The notes under the pieces are model-generated. The model was not told the DNA's origin. It worked only from the letters and a program-made list of their open reading frames with translations, and ran no database searches. Shown here piece after piece: positions 53,275 to 62,779 of a DNA stretch of 64,000 nucleotides (the first letter of the stretch is position 1; every line of letters starts with the position of its first letter). The DNA is from Clostridiales bacterium (GTDB lineage: Bacteria; Bacillota; Clostridia; Saccharofermentanales; Saccharofermentanaceae). The position numbers and the translations under genes are program-made. The DNA lies in contig JAFWDK010000010.1 of assembly GCA_017513085.1 (NCBI GenBank), forward strand, positions 1 through 64,000. Direction: 5' to 3'.

Positions 53275-55587
53275 ATGAGCGGGAAGAGAAGATTTCATAT
53301 TGACGAGCGATATGTTACGGTCAATCTGACACTGAGTATTATCCTCTATTCGATGGTCGTTCCTTTCTGCATCTATCTTTGCGTGGATAATTATATACAC
53401 GGGAATAAAGTGGTGGCGAGATATGCATTGTTTTGTGCATCCATGACAGCGATAGCTACGGTTCTTTTTGCTATCTGCAAGTTCGGAAAGAAGAGACGCC
53501 GATGGCTGATGCATCTGGCGATCAATATCCAGTGTTTTGTCTACTGGATCACATTTACCTTCTTCCTTTATACCGGCGGAACAGGAGGAACAAGTATTTT
53601 CCTGTTTTTCCTCGCTGTTCCGGTCGTTTTCTACTTCTTTAATCTGTCCTATGGTCTGTATTTTAATATGGTTTTCTTCCTGATCATGGTTGTATATATG
53701 AATACACCGCTTCGGGAAATGGGGTATCAGTTTCCTAAGGTGTACTATTCACGTTTGCCCATGATGTATCTTGTGAATGTCATTATGTGTGGTATTGCGC
53801 AGTATGAAACCGTGAAAGCGAAGATCAAGCAGGATCGGGCTTTGGATGAAGCAAAGCGGGCTAACGAGGCGAAGACGGATTTTTTGGCGAATACCAGTCA
53901 TGAGATACGAACACCGATCAATGCGGTCCTCGGCATGAATGAAATGATCCTTAGAGAGTCCACCAAAGCGGAGAAGCTCGCCAATGCGGACCCGACACTG
54001 TATAAAGAAGTTTTCAGTAAGATCCGTCACTATTCCGGAAATGTAGATAGTGCAGGAAGTAACCTGCTTTCCATCATCAACGATATCCTGGATTTCACCA
54101 AGATCGAAGAGGGAAAGATGGATATCGTGCCGGTCGAATACCAGTTGAGCTCTTTGATCAATGATTTGAGCAATATGATCAGTTTTAAAGCCAAAGAGAA
54201 AAATCTGGTTTTTACTACGGATGTCGACGAGACGCTTCCGGATCGTCTTTATGGTGATGTGGTTCGTGTCAGACAGGTCATTACCAATATCCTGAATAAT
54301 GCCGTCAAATACACGGATTCGGGCAGTGTTACGCTGAAGATCGCCGGAAAGCGTGAAGGGGAGAAACAGGATGGAAAACCTGTCATAAACCTGATCGCTG
54401 TTGTGACAGACACAGGTATTGGCATCCGGAAGGAAAACATCGAAAAGCTTTTCGGTAAATTCGAAAGAGTGGATCTTGAGAAAAACAGTACCAAGGAAGG
54501 TACAGGACTTGGTCTGGCTATAACCAAAATGCTTCTTGAGATGATGAACGGAGATGTGAAAGTTGAGAGTACATATGGTGCCGGATCCGTTTTTACGATC
54601 GTTATTCCTCAAGTCGTGCTGGCAGAAGATCCGGTGGGTGATTTTGCGGTAAAATTCGAAAAAACACTTGGTGAAAAGAAAAGCTACCATGAGAGTTTTC
54701 ATGCGCCTTCAGCCGAGATCCTAATCGTTGATGATACCAAGATGAACCTGATCGTAGTCAAAGAGTTTTTAAAGGAGACGCAATTAAGCATCGACACTGC
54801 CGGAAGCGGTAAAGAGGCTGTGGAGATGGCAGATTCGAAAAAATATGATGTGATCCTGATGGACCAGCGGATGCCGGAAATGGACGGGGAAGAAGCTCTG
54901 CATGAAATCAGGAAACGGGAGGATGGCCCGAATCTTCATACCCCGGTGATCTGCCTGACTGCAGATGCGGTGGTGGGTGCCAGAGAACGTTATCTGTCTA
55001 AGGGTTTTGACGATTATCTGACAAAACCGATCGATAGCACGTCTTTGGAAATCATGCTGAAAAAGTATATTCCGTCGGAAAAAATCGAGAGTGCGAATGT
55101 GGAATCCGAGAAAGAGGATAAATCGATAACAGAAGAGAATTCTTCCCAAACGGAATTATCGAACCTGACAAAGTGCGGGATCGATACGAACAGCGGAATC
55201 CAAAATTGTGGAGGTGACGAAGCGTTCTATCGTACGATCCTGCATGAGTACGTCAGAAGTTCCGAAGAGAAAACATCGAATTTAAATGCTTATCTCAATA
55301 ATGAAGATTTGAAGGACTACTCGATCCTCGTACATGCATTGAAAAGCACTTCCGCGACGATCGGTGCACAGGGGCTTGCCAAGCGCGCGTCGGAACTTGA
55401 AGAGGCTGCGGCAAAAGGGAATATGGAGTTTGTGAGAACGCATCACGAGACGCTCTTGAACGAATATGAGCAGGTCTTGAAAGCATTACGAAATATGGTA
55501 CCGGAAAATGAGACATGCGCGCCTTTAAGTGCCGATGAAAACGAGGTATTAGAGTTTTTTCCTGAAAATGACGAGAATTCCTTGTAA
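53275..55587 (+). CDS. Hybrid sensor histidine kinase with receiver and Hpt domains
   Basis: This 770-residue protein has five or six membrane helices (about residues 15-185), a HisKA domain with H-box SHEIRTPINAVLG (about 218), a HATPase domain (about 320-460; N-box LNNAVKYT), a receiver domain (about 480-600; phosphoacceptor Asp in LMDQRMPEMDG) and a C-terminal Hpt domain with His in VHALKSTSATIG (about 695). It thus holds a full internal phosphorelay, with no response regulator gene nearby. The start at 53275 follows AGGAG. The membrane part lacks a large external domain. Confidence 0.92.
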   Translation: MSGKRRFHIDERYVTVNLTLSIILYSMVVPFCIYLCVDNYIHGNKVVARYALFCASMTAIATVLFAICKFGKKRRRWLMHLAINIQCFVYWITFTFFLYTGGTGGTSIFLFFLAVPVVFYFFNLSYGLYFNMVFFLIMVVYMNTPLREMGYQFPKVYYSRLPMMYLVNVIMCGIAQYETVKAKIKQDRALDEAKRANEAKTDFLANTSHEIRTPINAVLGMNEMILRESTKAEKLANADPTLYKEVFSKIRHYSGNVDSAGSNLLSIINDILDFTKIEEGKMDIVPVEYQLSSLINDLSNMISFKAKEKNLVFTTDVDETLPDRLYGDVVRVRQVITNILNNAVKYTDSGSVTLKIAGKREGEKQDGKPVINLIAVVTDTGIGIRKENIEKLFGKFERVDLEKNSTKEGTGLGLAITKMLLEMMNGDVKVESTYGAGSVFTIVIPQVVLAEDPVGDFAVKFEKTLGEKKSYHESFHAPSAEILIVDDTKMNLIVVKEFLKETQLSIDTAGSGKEAVEMADSKKYDVILMDQRMPEMDGEEALHEIRKREDGPNLHTPVICLTADAVVGARERYLSKGFDDYLTKPIDSTSLEIMLKKYIPSEKIESANVESEKEDKSITEENSSQTELSNLTKCGIDTNSGIQNCGGDEAFYRTILHEYVRSSEEKTSNLNAYLNNEDLKDYSILVHALKSTSATIGAQGLAKRASELEEAAAKGNMEFVRTHHETLLNEYEQVLKALRNMVPENETCAPLSADENEVLEFFPENDENSL

Positions 55588-55648
55588 AAGATATATGATT
55601 ATATTACTATTTTATAGGAAAAGAAAGGAAAAGAGGTAGTAAAGTATT

Positions 55649-56431
55649 ATGTGTCCACAGTATCAAGAAGATGAAGTCGATCGTTATTTTCGAATGCAAG
55701 AACAAGGCATTTCCGAAGACGAACCAAAAGAAGAACATACATATGTTGATGAGGAAGACCGGTTGCGCAGACAGCTTGTGCATGATGAGAAGGTGGTTCA
55801 ATGTGCGGAATACTCGAAGAAGTATATGTCCATTTTTTCTCTGATGGTTATCAACATAGTGCTCGCGGTGGGTTCTTTGGCGATCGCGATCCTCGCGATT
55901 GCAAATATTCGGTTTACTATAAAACATTATCAGTTGATCACAAATATCCTATATGGTATTTCCCTGACCACTTTTGTCTTGTACATTTTACAGGGTGTGA
56001 TCATATTATCATTGGGTAAATTTGTGTACGACTTTAGAACAGCAGGCATGCTGTTGATGCTTCGTGGCGCGCTTGTTGCACTAAGAACGTCTTTTGGCGG
56101 TGTTTTTGGTTCGCTGTGTGGAATCGGAGTAGCAGTCACATCCATTCTGTACATTTTGAAGTTTGTAACTGCTTTGAGTTCCAGTTTCGATAATGTGGCA
56201 ACATATATGGCGATCACTTGGGATAACTTCAAAAAACTATATACATACTTTTATATTGCCTGGGGTATTGCCATGGCGGTAAGTCTGGCTCCGATCTACG
56301 GAATGATTGGCCAGTTGTTTCTTGCTATTCTTGAGATCCTGGAGATCGTTCTCATTATTTGGGAAGTCGTTCTTATCTTCCGGTCAGCTTTGGTCATGAA
56401 GCAATATTCCCAATCCATATTTGCCGGTTAA
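55649..56431 (+). CDS. Membrane protein of unknown function
   Basis: This 260-residue protein has a charged N-terminal region of about 60 residues and four or five membrane segments (near residues 70-95, 105-135, 150-180, 200-225 and 228-250). I recognise no family. AAAGAGGTAG precedes the ATG. It follows the histidine kinase gene by 61 nt and could be co-transcribed. Confidence 0.7.
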   Translation: MCPQYQEDEVDRYFRMQEQGISEDEPKEEHTYVDEEDRLRRQLVHDEKVVQCAEYSKKYMSIFSLMVINIVLAVGSLAIAILAIANIRFTIKHYQLITNILYGISLTTFVLYILQGVIILSLGKFVYDFRTAGMLLMLRGALVALRTSFGGVFGSLCGIGVAVTSILYILKFVTALSSSFDNVATYMAITWDNFKKLYTYFYIAWGIAMAVSLAPIYGMIGQLFLAILEILEIVLIIWEVVLIFRSALVMKQYSQSIFAG

Positions 56432-56566
56432 AAGGTTTTCAATTCCGGCCGGAAAACAAGTGCATATTGTTTTTTTCTTCAGATGAGAAATCTGTCATTT
56501 AGTTTTCCCTGAAAACGGGTATAAATAGAGCGATTAATTGTTCTTGCCGAAAGAGGGAGAGTCTTT

Positions 56567-57916
56567 ATGAAACGACAAATTGCGACCATGCTTGTGCTTT
56601 GTATATCCGCTTCCGTTTTGACTGGTTGCAAAGAAAAAGAAGTGACCGGCCCGGAGTCGGAGACGACGTTACACGATAGCGTGCAAACGACGGAAACGTC
56701 TGCTGTATTTATATCGGAAACGACTTCTGCGACGAATGAAGAGAATACGGAAACAACGATTGTCGAAACGAAGGAGAGTACCACTGAAGAGACCTCGGAA
56801 GAAACGTCGCAGAAACCGGGGGATGAACTGTTTCAGAAGTTTTCCGAAACGGTCGAAAGCAATCCTGGACTTTCAGATTATAAGGACTATGTTTACCTGA
56901 TGTTCCCTGTAGTCTCGGATGCAGAGGCATTCATTGACGAAGAGTATTTTTACTCGCGTCTTTCGACACTTACGATCAAGCCGGCGCATTTTGAAGATGG
57001 AAAGAACGGGGAGTATGACCCGTCAAATGTCATTACGTTCAATGCTGATCTAAAGACAAATTGCCCGGAAAGAATAGAGGGTGTTCTTTTTCATGAACTG
57101 ATGCATTTTGTGGATTGGAATATCAATGGCCCTTGGGAGACGACGCTGATTTTAGACGACCAACATATCCGTATGTCGGATTTTCAGACGTTATCGACAG
57201 AAGAAATGCAAAAAACGGAACTGTGTCCGGAGTCTTGGATCATTACGGAAGGTGGCGCCGAGTATTGGACGTCCAAATTCCTGACGGGTGCACCGGATGC
57301 TTATACGGATTGTGTCAGCTTTCTTTCCGGAATGGAGTATATTCTGGGAGAGGACTATATGAAAAAACTGTTCTATAGTTGGGACACCGATGCTTTTTTT
57401 GAAGAACTGTTTCTTGAAATCGGATATACTCCGGATCAATTCGTCCAGGCGAGTATTGCACTGAATTGCATTGCCCGTCCTGATGTTTTTGATATGCCTG
57501 ATGCTACGATATCCGCAGATGATATGCTGATCGAATTATATACGCAACATAAGGGCGAAAACTGGAAAGAAGATGCCAAGTTTTTGGCGATCCTGAAAAA
57601 CTTGAACGGCATTGGCCTTCAGGGATGGAGACGGTCGAAAAATGCGGATTTCCTGGAAGGAATCGTCTATCAGACATGGGATCAGTTTGAAGAATTGGAG
57701 AAGAAATTCACGGAAGGGATCCCTGAAGATCCGAATCTGGTTCACCCGTACCCGACGCTCTTTATGAAAAACGGGAAGCTTTTGTACGGAACATATGGAA
57801 GCTTTACCGATACGAAGAGTAAGGAAACATATATGGGCTATATCACATACGAGTGGGATTTTGAAACGGATACCCGATCAAACTATACCATTACGCATGC
57901 GGAAAAACTTACGTAA
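56567..57916 (+). CDS. HExxH-containing lipoprotein, putative metallopeptidase
   Basis: This 449-residue protein has a lipoprotein signal (lipobox LTGC, Cys near 21), a Thr/Glu/Ser-rich linker (about 25-90) and a globular domain. That domain has LFHELMHFVD (HExxH near residue 182) and a possible third ligand Glu in ITEGGAEYW (about 228), the gluzincin pattern. It is likely a cell-surface zinc peptidase. Its 3' end overlaps by 8 nt the converging anti-sigma gene, which may be functionally linked. Confidence 0.8.
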   Translation: MKRQIATMLVLCISASVLTGCKEKEVTGPESETTLHDSVQTTETSAVFISETTSATNEENTETTIVETKESTTEETSEETSQKPGDELFQKFSETVESNPGLSDYKDYVYLMFPVVSDAEAFIDEEYFYSRLSTLTIKPAHFEDGKNGEYDPSNVITFNADLKTNCPERIEGVLFHELMHFVDWNINGPWETTLILDDQHIRMSDFQTLSTEEMQKTELCPESWIITEGGAEYWTSKFLTGAPDAYTDCVSFLSGMEYILGEDYMKKLFYSWDTDAFFEELFLEIGYTPDQFVQASIALNCIARPDVFDMPDATISADDMLIELYTQHKGENWKEDAKFLAILKNLNGIGLQGWRRSKNADFLEGIVYQTWDQFEELEKKFTEGIPEDPNLVHPYPTLFMKNGKLLYGTYGSFTDTKSKETYMGYITYEWDFETDTRSNYTITHAEKLT

Positions 57917-58691
57917 AGCTCAGTATCTCTTTGACGAGCGAAAGGAAAACGGAATCATCGACTGTATTTAAGAAGCGGATGGCATGGTAACTTGTACCAT
58001 CGGTAAAAATGGCGGTCTGCATACTGTTTTCATCGGGACCGAAAAGTTCGACCGTTACACCGTCATCTGTTTTCAGCGTACGGGATGAGGTAAAGTTTTC
58101 AGCCAGCGCATAGATCTCTTCTTTGATCGGGTTGATATTCCACAGGCATTCTTCGCTGTCTGTGCTATAGCTGATCTCTGCAAAGTTGTCATAGGTGACA
58201 TAGCTTTTCATTGTAGGTGTAAAAGGAAGACAGCAAAGGTCGGAAAGAGTAAGGCCGAGTGAACTGTTGAGTTCCGAAATATCACTGAACGTAAATATTC
58301 CACCGGAAACTCCGGTCTGTGACGGATCCGGAGTAATCAAACCACCGGCAATGATGCTCTCGCTGGTTGGAGAAACCGAAGAAGTATTTGTAACGGTTGT
58401 TTTATGAGTGTTTCTCCAAGCAAAGAAGATGCCACCACCGATAAGTAGTGCGGTGGCTGCCAGCGCAAGACTTCCGATAAGCGCAGGACGCTTGGCATTA
58501 CGGACAGGTATAAGGGAAACAGGAGTACGCGCCGATGGACGGGAAGATGTCTTTTCTGTTTGCGCGTGCTGTTGTTCAGCCGTCGGGGAAACGGATTCGT
58601 TATTTGTGCGTGCTTTTACGTTTTTCAGCACACGCTCGCGCATCTCCTCAGTAAGTTCAATGTTTTCCATAATGTTTTTGTACTTACTCAT
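57909..58691 (-). CDS. Putative anti-sigma factor with one membrane segment
   Basis: This 260-residue protein has an acidic and basic N-terminal part of about 65 residues (starting MSKYKNIMENIELTEEMRE), one membrane helix (about 70-92) and an extracellular domain of about 165 residues. Its start overlaps the end of the ECF sigma factor gene by 8 nt, the usual arrangement of sigma and anti-sigma factor. The N-terminus lacks the HxxxCxxC zinc motif, so it is not a ZAS-type factor. The function is inferred from context. Confidence 0.7.
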   Translation of the reverse strand: MSKYKNIMENIELTEEMRERVLKNVKARTNNESVSPTAEQQHAQTEKTSSRPSARTPVSLIPVRNAKRPALIGSLALAATALLIGGGIFFAWRNTHKTTVTNTSSVSPTSESIIAGGLITPDPSQTGVSGGIFTFSDISELNSSLGLTLSDLCCLPFTPTMKSYVTYDNFAEISYSTDSEECLWNINPIKEEIYALAENFTSSRTLKTDDGVTVELFGPDENSMQTAIFTDGTSYHAIRFLNTVDDSVFLSLVKEILSFT

Positions 58692-59223
58692 CGAAATCGT
58701 ACTCCTCTCGTAGTATTTCCTTCAGTTTCTTTCTTGCTCTCTTTAAACGCGTCCGTATATTGGCTCCGCTCTCGTTCAGGATCGCTGCGATCTCTTCGGT
58801 TTGGTAACCTTCTTCGTAAAACAGGTGAATGACTTCACGATAACTTTCCGGCAATGATCTGACAGCTTCCCAGATATAGGAGAGATCTTCTTTCTTTTCT
58901 GCGACGAGTTCCTCATTCAGTTCATCCGTGTCGCGGAGTTTGTTATATTCGATCCTGTTTTTGCTGAGATTAGCCGTCACGCGGAGGATCCACGCTTTTT
59001 CGTGTTCGCTGCTTGCGAAAGCAGGAGCCTGGCTGATCAGTTTGATCAGCACGTCCTGCAGGATCTCTTCGCTGTCTTCCATATTATGCACGTAGGAGTA
59101 AGCCAGACGCAGGATTCGATTGCCATGCTTGCCCAGGATCCCACGCAGGTACTCGTCCTGGGTGAGATCCTGGGATCTTTCGGAATCACTGTTTTCTGCT
59201 GTATGTCGAAGATGAAACGGCAT
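58684..59223 (-). CDS. RNA polymerase sigma factor, ECF (sigma-70) family
   Basis: This 179-residue protein has region 2 (about 40-105, with SYVHNMEDSEEILQDVLIKL) and region 4 (about 120-170, with SYREVIHLFYEEGYQTEEIAAIL) of ECF sigma factors. It is transcribed leftward with its presumed anti-sigma factor. It likely controls cell-envelope genes such as the adjacent surface proteins, but no target promoter is evident. Confidence 0.92.
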   Translation of the reverse strand: MPFHLRHTAENSDSERSQDLTQDEYLRGILGKHGNRILRLAYSYVHNMEDSEEILQDVLIKLISQAPAFASSEHEKAWILRVTANLSKNRIEYNKLRDTDELNEELVAEKKEDLSYIWEAVRSLPESYREVIHLFYEEGYQTEEIAAILNESGANIRTRLKRARKKLKEILREEYDFDE

Positions 59224-59277
59224 ATACTACTCCTGCTTGTCACTTATGCTTTCATTATACACCTATGCCGGAGCGGG

Positions 59278-60102
59278 TCAGGATTCGGAATCTGCTGCTA
59301 CGGAAGTCTCGGAAGCTTCCGGACTTCCTTCCGGATATTCCGGGTTGAAAGTCACGTCGTCAGTTGATATCTCAGCTGTTCCGTCAGATTTTTTGGTGAT
59401 CGTCATCAGCGTGAGTTCGGTGGATGGATCGTCGATGACAGCTTTCACACGGCAAAGAACCAGATACTTGGTACCATCCTTCGTGTTCAAACCAAGATAC
59501 GCGACCGGTTCATTCTCGCCACCGGCTAAAATCATGCTGGCCAGCGCTTTTTCATAGGCATCCTTGACCTCCTGGTTTTTAGCAAAAGCAACTTCTCCGG
59601 AGTTTGCGGTCCAGTCGGCGTTCTGGTTCTGAGGATCGAGAAGCGGATCGATCTTCAGGACAGATGCAGCTCCTTGCAGATCCTCGTATACGTATACGAG
59701 ATAGTAACCAGGGTTCGCGCCCGGAACTGTGGCTGTGCCTTTACAAAGAATGCAGTAGTTAGTACCTGAGACGATCTGCTTGCCGAGAAGATAAACGGCT
59801 TCGAAATCCATACCGGTCAGGGCAGAAGTTGCTTTTTCAAATGCGTCTTTCGCTTGCGGATTCTTCTCGATTTCGATGTTCTCGATGTTTCCGTCCCATC
59901 CGCCTACATGACCTAGCATATTCGGTCCCTCCGATCTCTTAATGCTCATCAGCCGGACAAGCTGTCCTTCGTCAGACGGCACCTGGGAGATTGTAGCAAG
60001 GGATCCGGCTACATCGTTCTTCGTTGTGTCTTTAGAGTTCTTGCAGCCTGCCATCGCCATGACTGTTGTTAATGTAAGTAAAATTGCAACTGACTTTTTC
60101 AT
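59278..60102 (-). CDS. Lipoprotein of unknown function
   Basis: This 274-residue protein has a lipoprotein signal (lipobox MAGC, Cys near 20) followed by two similar halves of about 110 residues. Each has an Asp/Gly-rich W-G-N segment (VGGWDGNIE, DWTANSGEV) and an ALAS/ALTGMDF helix, suggesting an internal duplication. GAGGTAACG precedes the ATG. It lies 54 nt upstream of the sigma factor gene and may be co-transcribed. The family is not recognised. Confidence 0.75.
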   Translation of the reverse strand: MKKSVAILLTLTTVMAMAGCKNSKDTTKNDVAGSLATISQVPSDEGQLVRLMSIKRSEGPNMLGHVGGWDGNIENIEIEKNPQAKDAFEKATSALTGMDFEAVYLLGKQIVSGTNYCILCKGTATVPGANPGYYLVYVYEDLQGAASVLKIDPLLDPQNQNADWTANSGEVAFAKNQEVKDAYEKALASMILAGGENEPVAYLGLNTKDGTKYLVLCRVKAVIDDPSTELTLMTITKKSDGTAEISTDDVTFNPEYPEGSPEASETSVAADSES

Positions 60103-60317
60103 TTTTCGTTACCTCGTTTCTTTTCTTTTTGGTGAATCAGCTCTTGGCCTTTTCACCCTATATACAGCCCGGCCGGGAAAATTGTGACACGGAAAATGTT
60201 GTTTTTAATGAAAAAATGTCTGATAAACGAATTAATAATCGGTTTTATAGGCTTTAGGCACAATTATATAGTCGTTTTTTTGTTTTTATATTTCTACAGT
60301 TGAGACGAATTAAAATG

Positions 60318-60326
60318 GTATAATTA
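60318..60326 (+). promoter_or_regulatory. Extended -10 promoter of the HAD hydrolase gene
   Basis: TGGTATAAT is an extended -10 element located about 30 nt before the HAD gene start; the -35 is not clear. Upstream, 60103-60317 contains the divergent start of the lipoprotein gene and AT-rich sequence without other features. Confidence 0.5.
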
Positions 60327-60354
60327 TCTAAAAATGTTGGAAAAAGGAATTTGT

Positions 60355-60963
60355 ATGATCAAAAATATAGTTTTGGACATGGGAAATGTTCTTCTCGACT
60401 TTAATCCCGAGTTCGTCTTAAGTCAATTCTGCTCTTCGGAAGAAGAAAAAGAAGTGATCCGCCAAGAGCTTTTTCATGGGCCGGAGTGGAAGATGGGAGA
60501 TCGTGGTCTCATCAAAGATAAAGACCGTTTTGATTTGGTGAAGGGACGTGTTCCGGAAAAATACCACCAGGCGTTACGGAATTGCGCGGATCACTGGGAT
60601 ATTTGCATGAAGGAACTTCCGGGTGCCAGAGAATTCTGTGAGAAGGTAAAAGCACTTGGTTTTGGGGTATATATCCTTTCGAATGCGAGTGATCTGTTTT
60701 ATTCATACTTCCCACGATTTATGCCGCTTGACTTTTTTACAGGTGTGTTTGTTTCTGCAGACCATCTTATGCTCAAGCCGGAAGTGGAAATTTTCGAAAC
60801 ATTCCTTAAAGAGTATGGTTTAAAAAGCGAGGAGTGCTTGTTTGTTGATGATCGGCAGGATAATGTCGGGGGGGCAAGACAGGCAGGTATGCAGGCGGTT
60901 TGTTTTAAGGGCGACTATGAAGAAGTGATCAGATTGGCACAAGGTGATAGGATAGCGCAATAG
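60355..60963 (+). CDS. HAD family hydrolase (YihX-like)
   Basis: This 202-residue HAD phosphatase begins with LDMGNVLLDF (nucleophile Asp), has a helical cap, LSNAS near residue 105 and FVDDRQDNVGGA (metal-binding Asp pair) near 162. It resembles YihX-type sugar phosphatases. The start at 60355 has AAAGGAA upstream; a frame seven codons longer is possible. It is followed 26 nt later by the zinc-ribbon gene. Confidence 0.87.
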   Translation: MIKNIVLDMGNVLLDFNPEFVLSQFCSSEEEKEVIRQELFHGPEWKMGDRGLIKDKDRFDLVKGRVPEKYHQALRNCADHWDICMKELPGAREFCEKVKALGFGVYILSNASDLFYSYFPRFMPLDFFTGVFVSADHLMLKPEVEIFETFLKEYGLKSEECLFVDDRQDNVGGARQAGMQAVCFKGDYEEVIRLAQGDRIAQ

Positions 60964-60989
60964 CGTGTATCCGAGGAGGGTATGGGAAT

Positions 60990-62228
60990 ATGGCAAAGAA
61001 TTGTCCCGGTTGTGGGGGCATAATGGAGTATGATCCGGGTTTTGACGCATTGGTCTGCAGATCTTGCGGTAATATCATCGACCCGAAAACGCTTCCGGAT
61101 GCGAGGAGCTTTTATAATGGCGACTACGATGCGGATGGCCCGGAAGATATAGCCGACACACTTTCCGAGTTTGAGGAACTGACAGGCGAAATGTACGATA
61201 CACATGTGTACACTTGCAGTCAGTGTGGTGGTAAAGTCTTGGTTTCCGGAACCGAGATCAGTACACGGTGTGTGTATTGTGGCTCAACTGCAGTGGTTTT
61301 TTCGAGAATTGCGAAGGCAAATCGGCCGGATAAGATCATTCCTTTTTCGATTACAAAGGAAGAAGCAATTACGGCTGTTAAAGAGAACATTCTATCCGGT
61401 GCTTTTATGCCGAGAGGGTTTAAGAAGATCGATCCGGATTGTGTTCGTGGAATCTATATTCCATACTTTACTTATGATGGAGCGATAACGGATACGCAGC
61501 GCCACGTAGTCGGCGTTTCGAACAAGCAATATATCTTTGACGGAAGCGCCGAATTTAAAGACTTGCTTGTGGAATGCTGCGAGATCCTGGATGACCGTTC
61601 GACGGGGTTACTCGAGCCATATAACATGAATGCTGCAGTTGATTTTGATACTTCATATCTAATGGGCTTTTATTCCAATATTCAGGACGTGGAGCCGAAA
61701 AAAGCAAAGATGACTGCAGAGCTTAAGGCGCGTACGATCTTTCATTCGCAAATGCGCCGCCTTTCTCCGAAATCTTTTTTGAAGACGGTTTCATCAGCGC
61801 CAAAACTGGAACTTCATCGCACAGGATATGTGTTGCTCCCGGCTTGGTTTGTTACGATCAATACCAATACTGCGCCATATACATTTCTTGTCAACGGACA
61901 GACGGGAAAGACGACCGGAACCGCTCCGTGGAGCCGTTTCAAAGTGTTCGGAACGATTGCTGCGGCCTCGATAGCTTTTTGTACACTTTTTTTCTATTTG
62001 CTTATATCTGTGGTATTACCATATATCAACGATCAGTCGGTCGATGAACTACAGAGAATGACTCAAGATTCCATGTATCTGATCATTCCAACGATACTCT
62101 TTATTGCTCCGTTCTTCTTGTTGAGTTACGGCATCAGTAAGATGGTGCGTCTGTATAAAAAAATGATGCGCACAGGTTCCGTAACGACTCAGATATTTGC
62201 AAAAAAGAGACAAGGAGGTGTCCGATGA
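60990..62228 (+). CDS. Membrane protein with N-terminal zinc ribbons
   Basis: This 412-residue protein has two zinc ribbons at its N-terminus, CPGCG/CRSCG (about residues 5-28) and CSQCG/CVYCG (about 74-96), a central domain of about 190 residues and two membrane helices near residues 318-345 and 362-385. This design occurs in TFIIB-zinc-ribbon annotated proteins of Clostridia with unknown role, often near SPFH or phage-shock-like genes. It overlaps the following small gene by 4 nt. Confidence 0.78.
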   Translation: MAKNCPGCGGIMEYDPGFDALVCRSCGNIIDPKTLPDARSFYNGDYDADGPEDIADTLSEFEELTGEMYDTHVYTCSQCGGKVLVSGTEISTRCVYCGSTAVVFSRIAKANRPDKIIPFSITKEEAITAVKENILSGAFMPRGFKKIDPDCVRGIYIPYFTYDGAITDTQRHVVGVSNKQYIFDGSAEFKDLLVECCEILDDRSTGLLEPYNMNAAVDFDTSYLMGFYSNIQDVEPKKAKMTAELKARTIFHSQMRRLSPKSFLKTVSSAPKLELHRTGYVLLPAWFVTINTNTAPYTFLVNGQTGKTTGTAPWSRFKVFGTIAAASIAFCTLFFYLLISVVLPYINDQSVDELQRMTQDSMYLIIPTILFIAPFFLLSYGISKMVRLYKKMMRTGSVTTQIFAKKRQGGVR

Positions 62229-62557
62229 TCCGTTCTATACCTATGTTTCTTTTCGATAATGATTGGCACGATAAATGGCAGAAAGACATGAAAGACATTT
62301 GGGCAAATGATGTCAGCGATTTTGCCGTAGCGATGACGGTGATGCTGTGTATCCTTGCCGTGTCCATTGTCCTGATCGTTGTTGGGCATATTCTATCCAA
62401 GAAAAACGATTTTGGAGATGAAGATTTTGAGGAGATTCGTAAGAATACAGGCGGTAAGGCTGAATATGCCGGCTCCGATCTGGGCGCCGAAATCTCATCC
62501 GGAAGCCTGATATGTATGAAGAATTTTCACTATGAAGAAGTGAATAAGGATAGATGA
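62225..62557 (+). CDS. Small single-pass membrane protein
   Basis: This 110-residue protein begins inside the end of the zinc-ribbon gene (ATGA overlap) after AAGGAGG. It has one membrane helix near residues 35-58 and a charged, Gly/Ser-containing C-terminal tail. Translational coupling suggests it works with the zinc-ribbon protein. The family is not recognised. Confidence 0.72.
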   Translation: MIRSIPMFLFDNDWHDKWQKDMKDIWANDVSDFAVAMTVMLCILAVSIVLIVVGHILSKKNDFGDEDFEEIRKNTGGKAEYAGSDLGAEISSGSLICMKNFHYEEVNKDR

Positions 62558-62577
62558 GGATAAGAGCGTAAAGCAAT

Positions 62578-62733
62578 ATGTCGAGCAAAGAACAAAGACA
62601 TCAGTTATATTTAAAGCAGAAGGAACTCCTGGATACTTTTCTGGAGAAACATGCAATAACACGGGCACAGTATGAGAAGAGCCTTCATGATCTTACGGAG
62701 AAAATGGGAGAAGAGCCGATCGCCAAGAAGTGA
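62578..62733 (+). CDS. 51-residue SHOCT-like small protein
   Basis: A short frame from ATG 62578 to TGA 62733 encodes 51 mostly charged residues. The core LLDTFLEKHAITRAQYEKSL resembles SHOCT-type motifs, in which a Leu-rich helix is followed by an I-T-x-x-x-Y/F-E-x-x-K segment. It follows the small membrane protein by 20 nt and would be third in the zinc-ribbon operon. The ribosome binding site is weak. The length and amphipathic composition make a real product likely. Confidence 0.55.
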   Translation: MSSKEQRHQLYLKQKELLDTFLEKHAITRAQYEKSLHDLTEKMGEEPIAKK

Positions 62734-62779
62734 TGTATCCGATTCATCGAAAAAAGGATACATCATTCCCGGCAGATAT

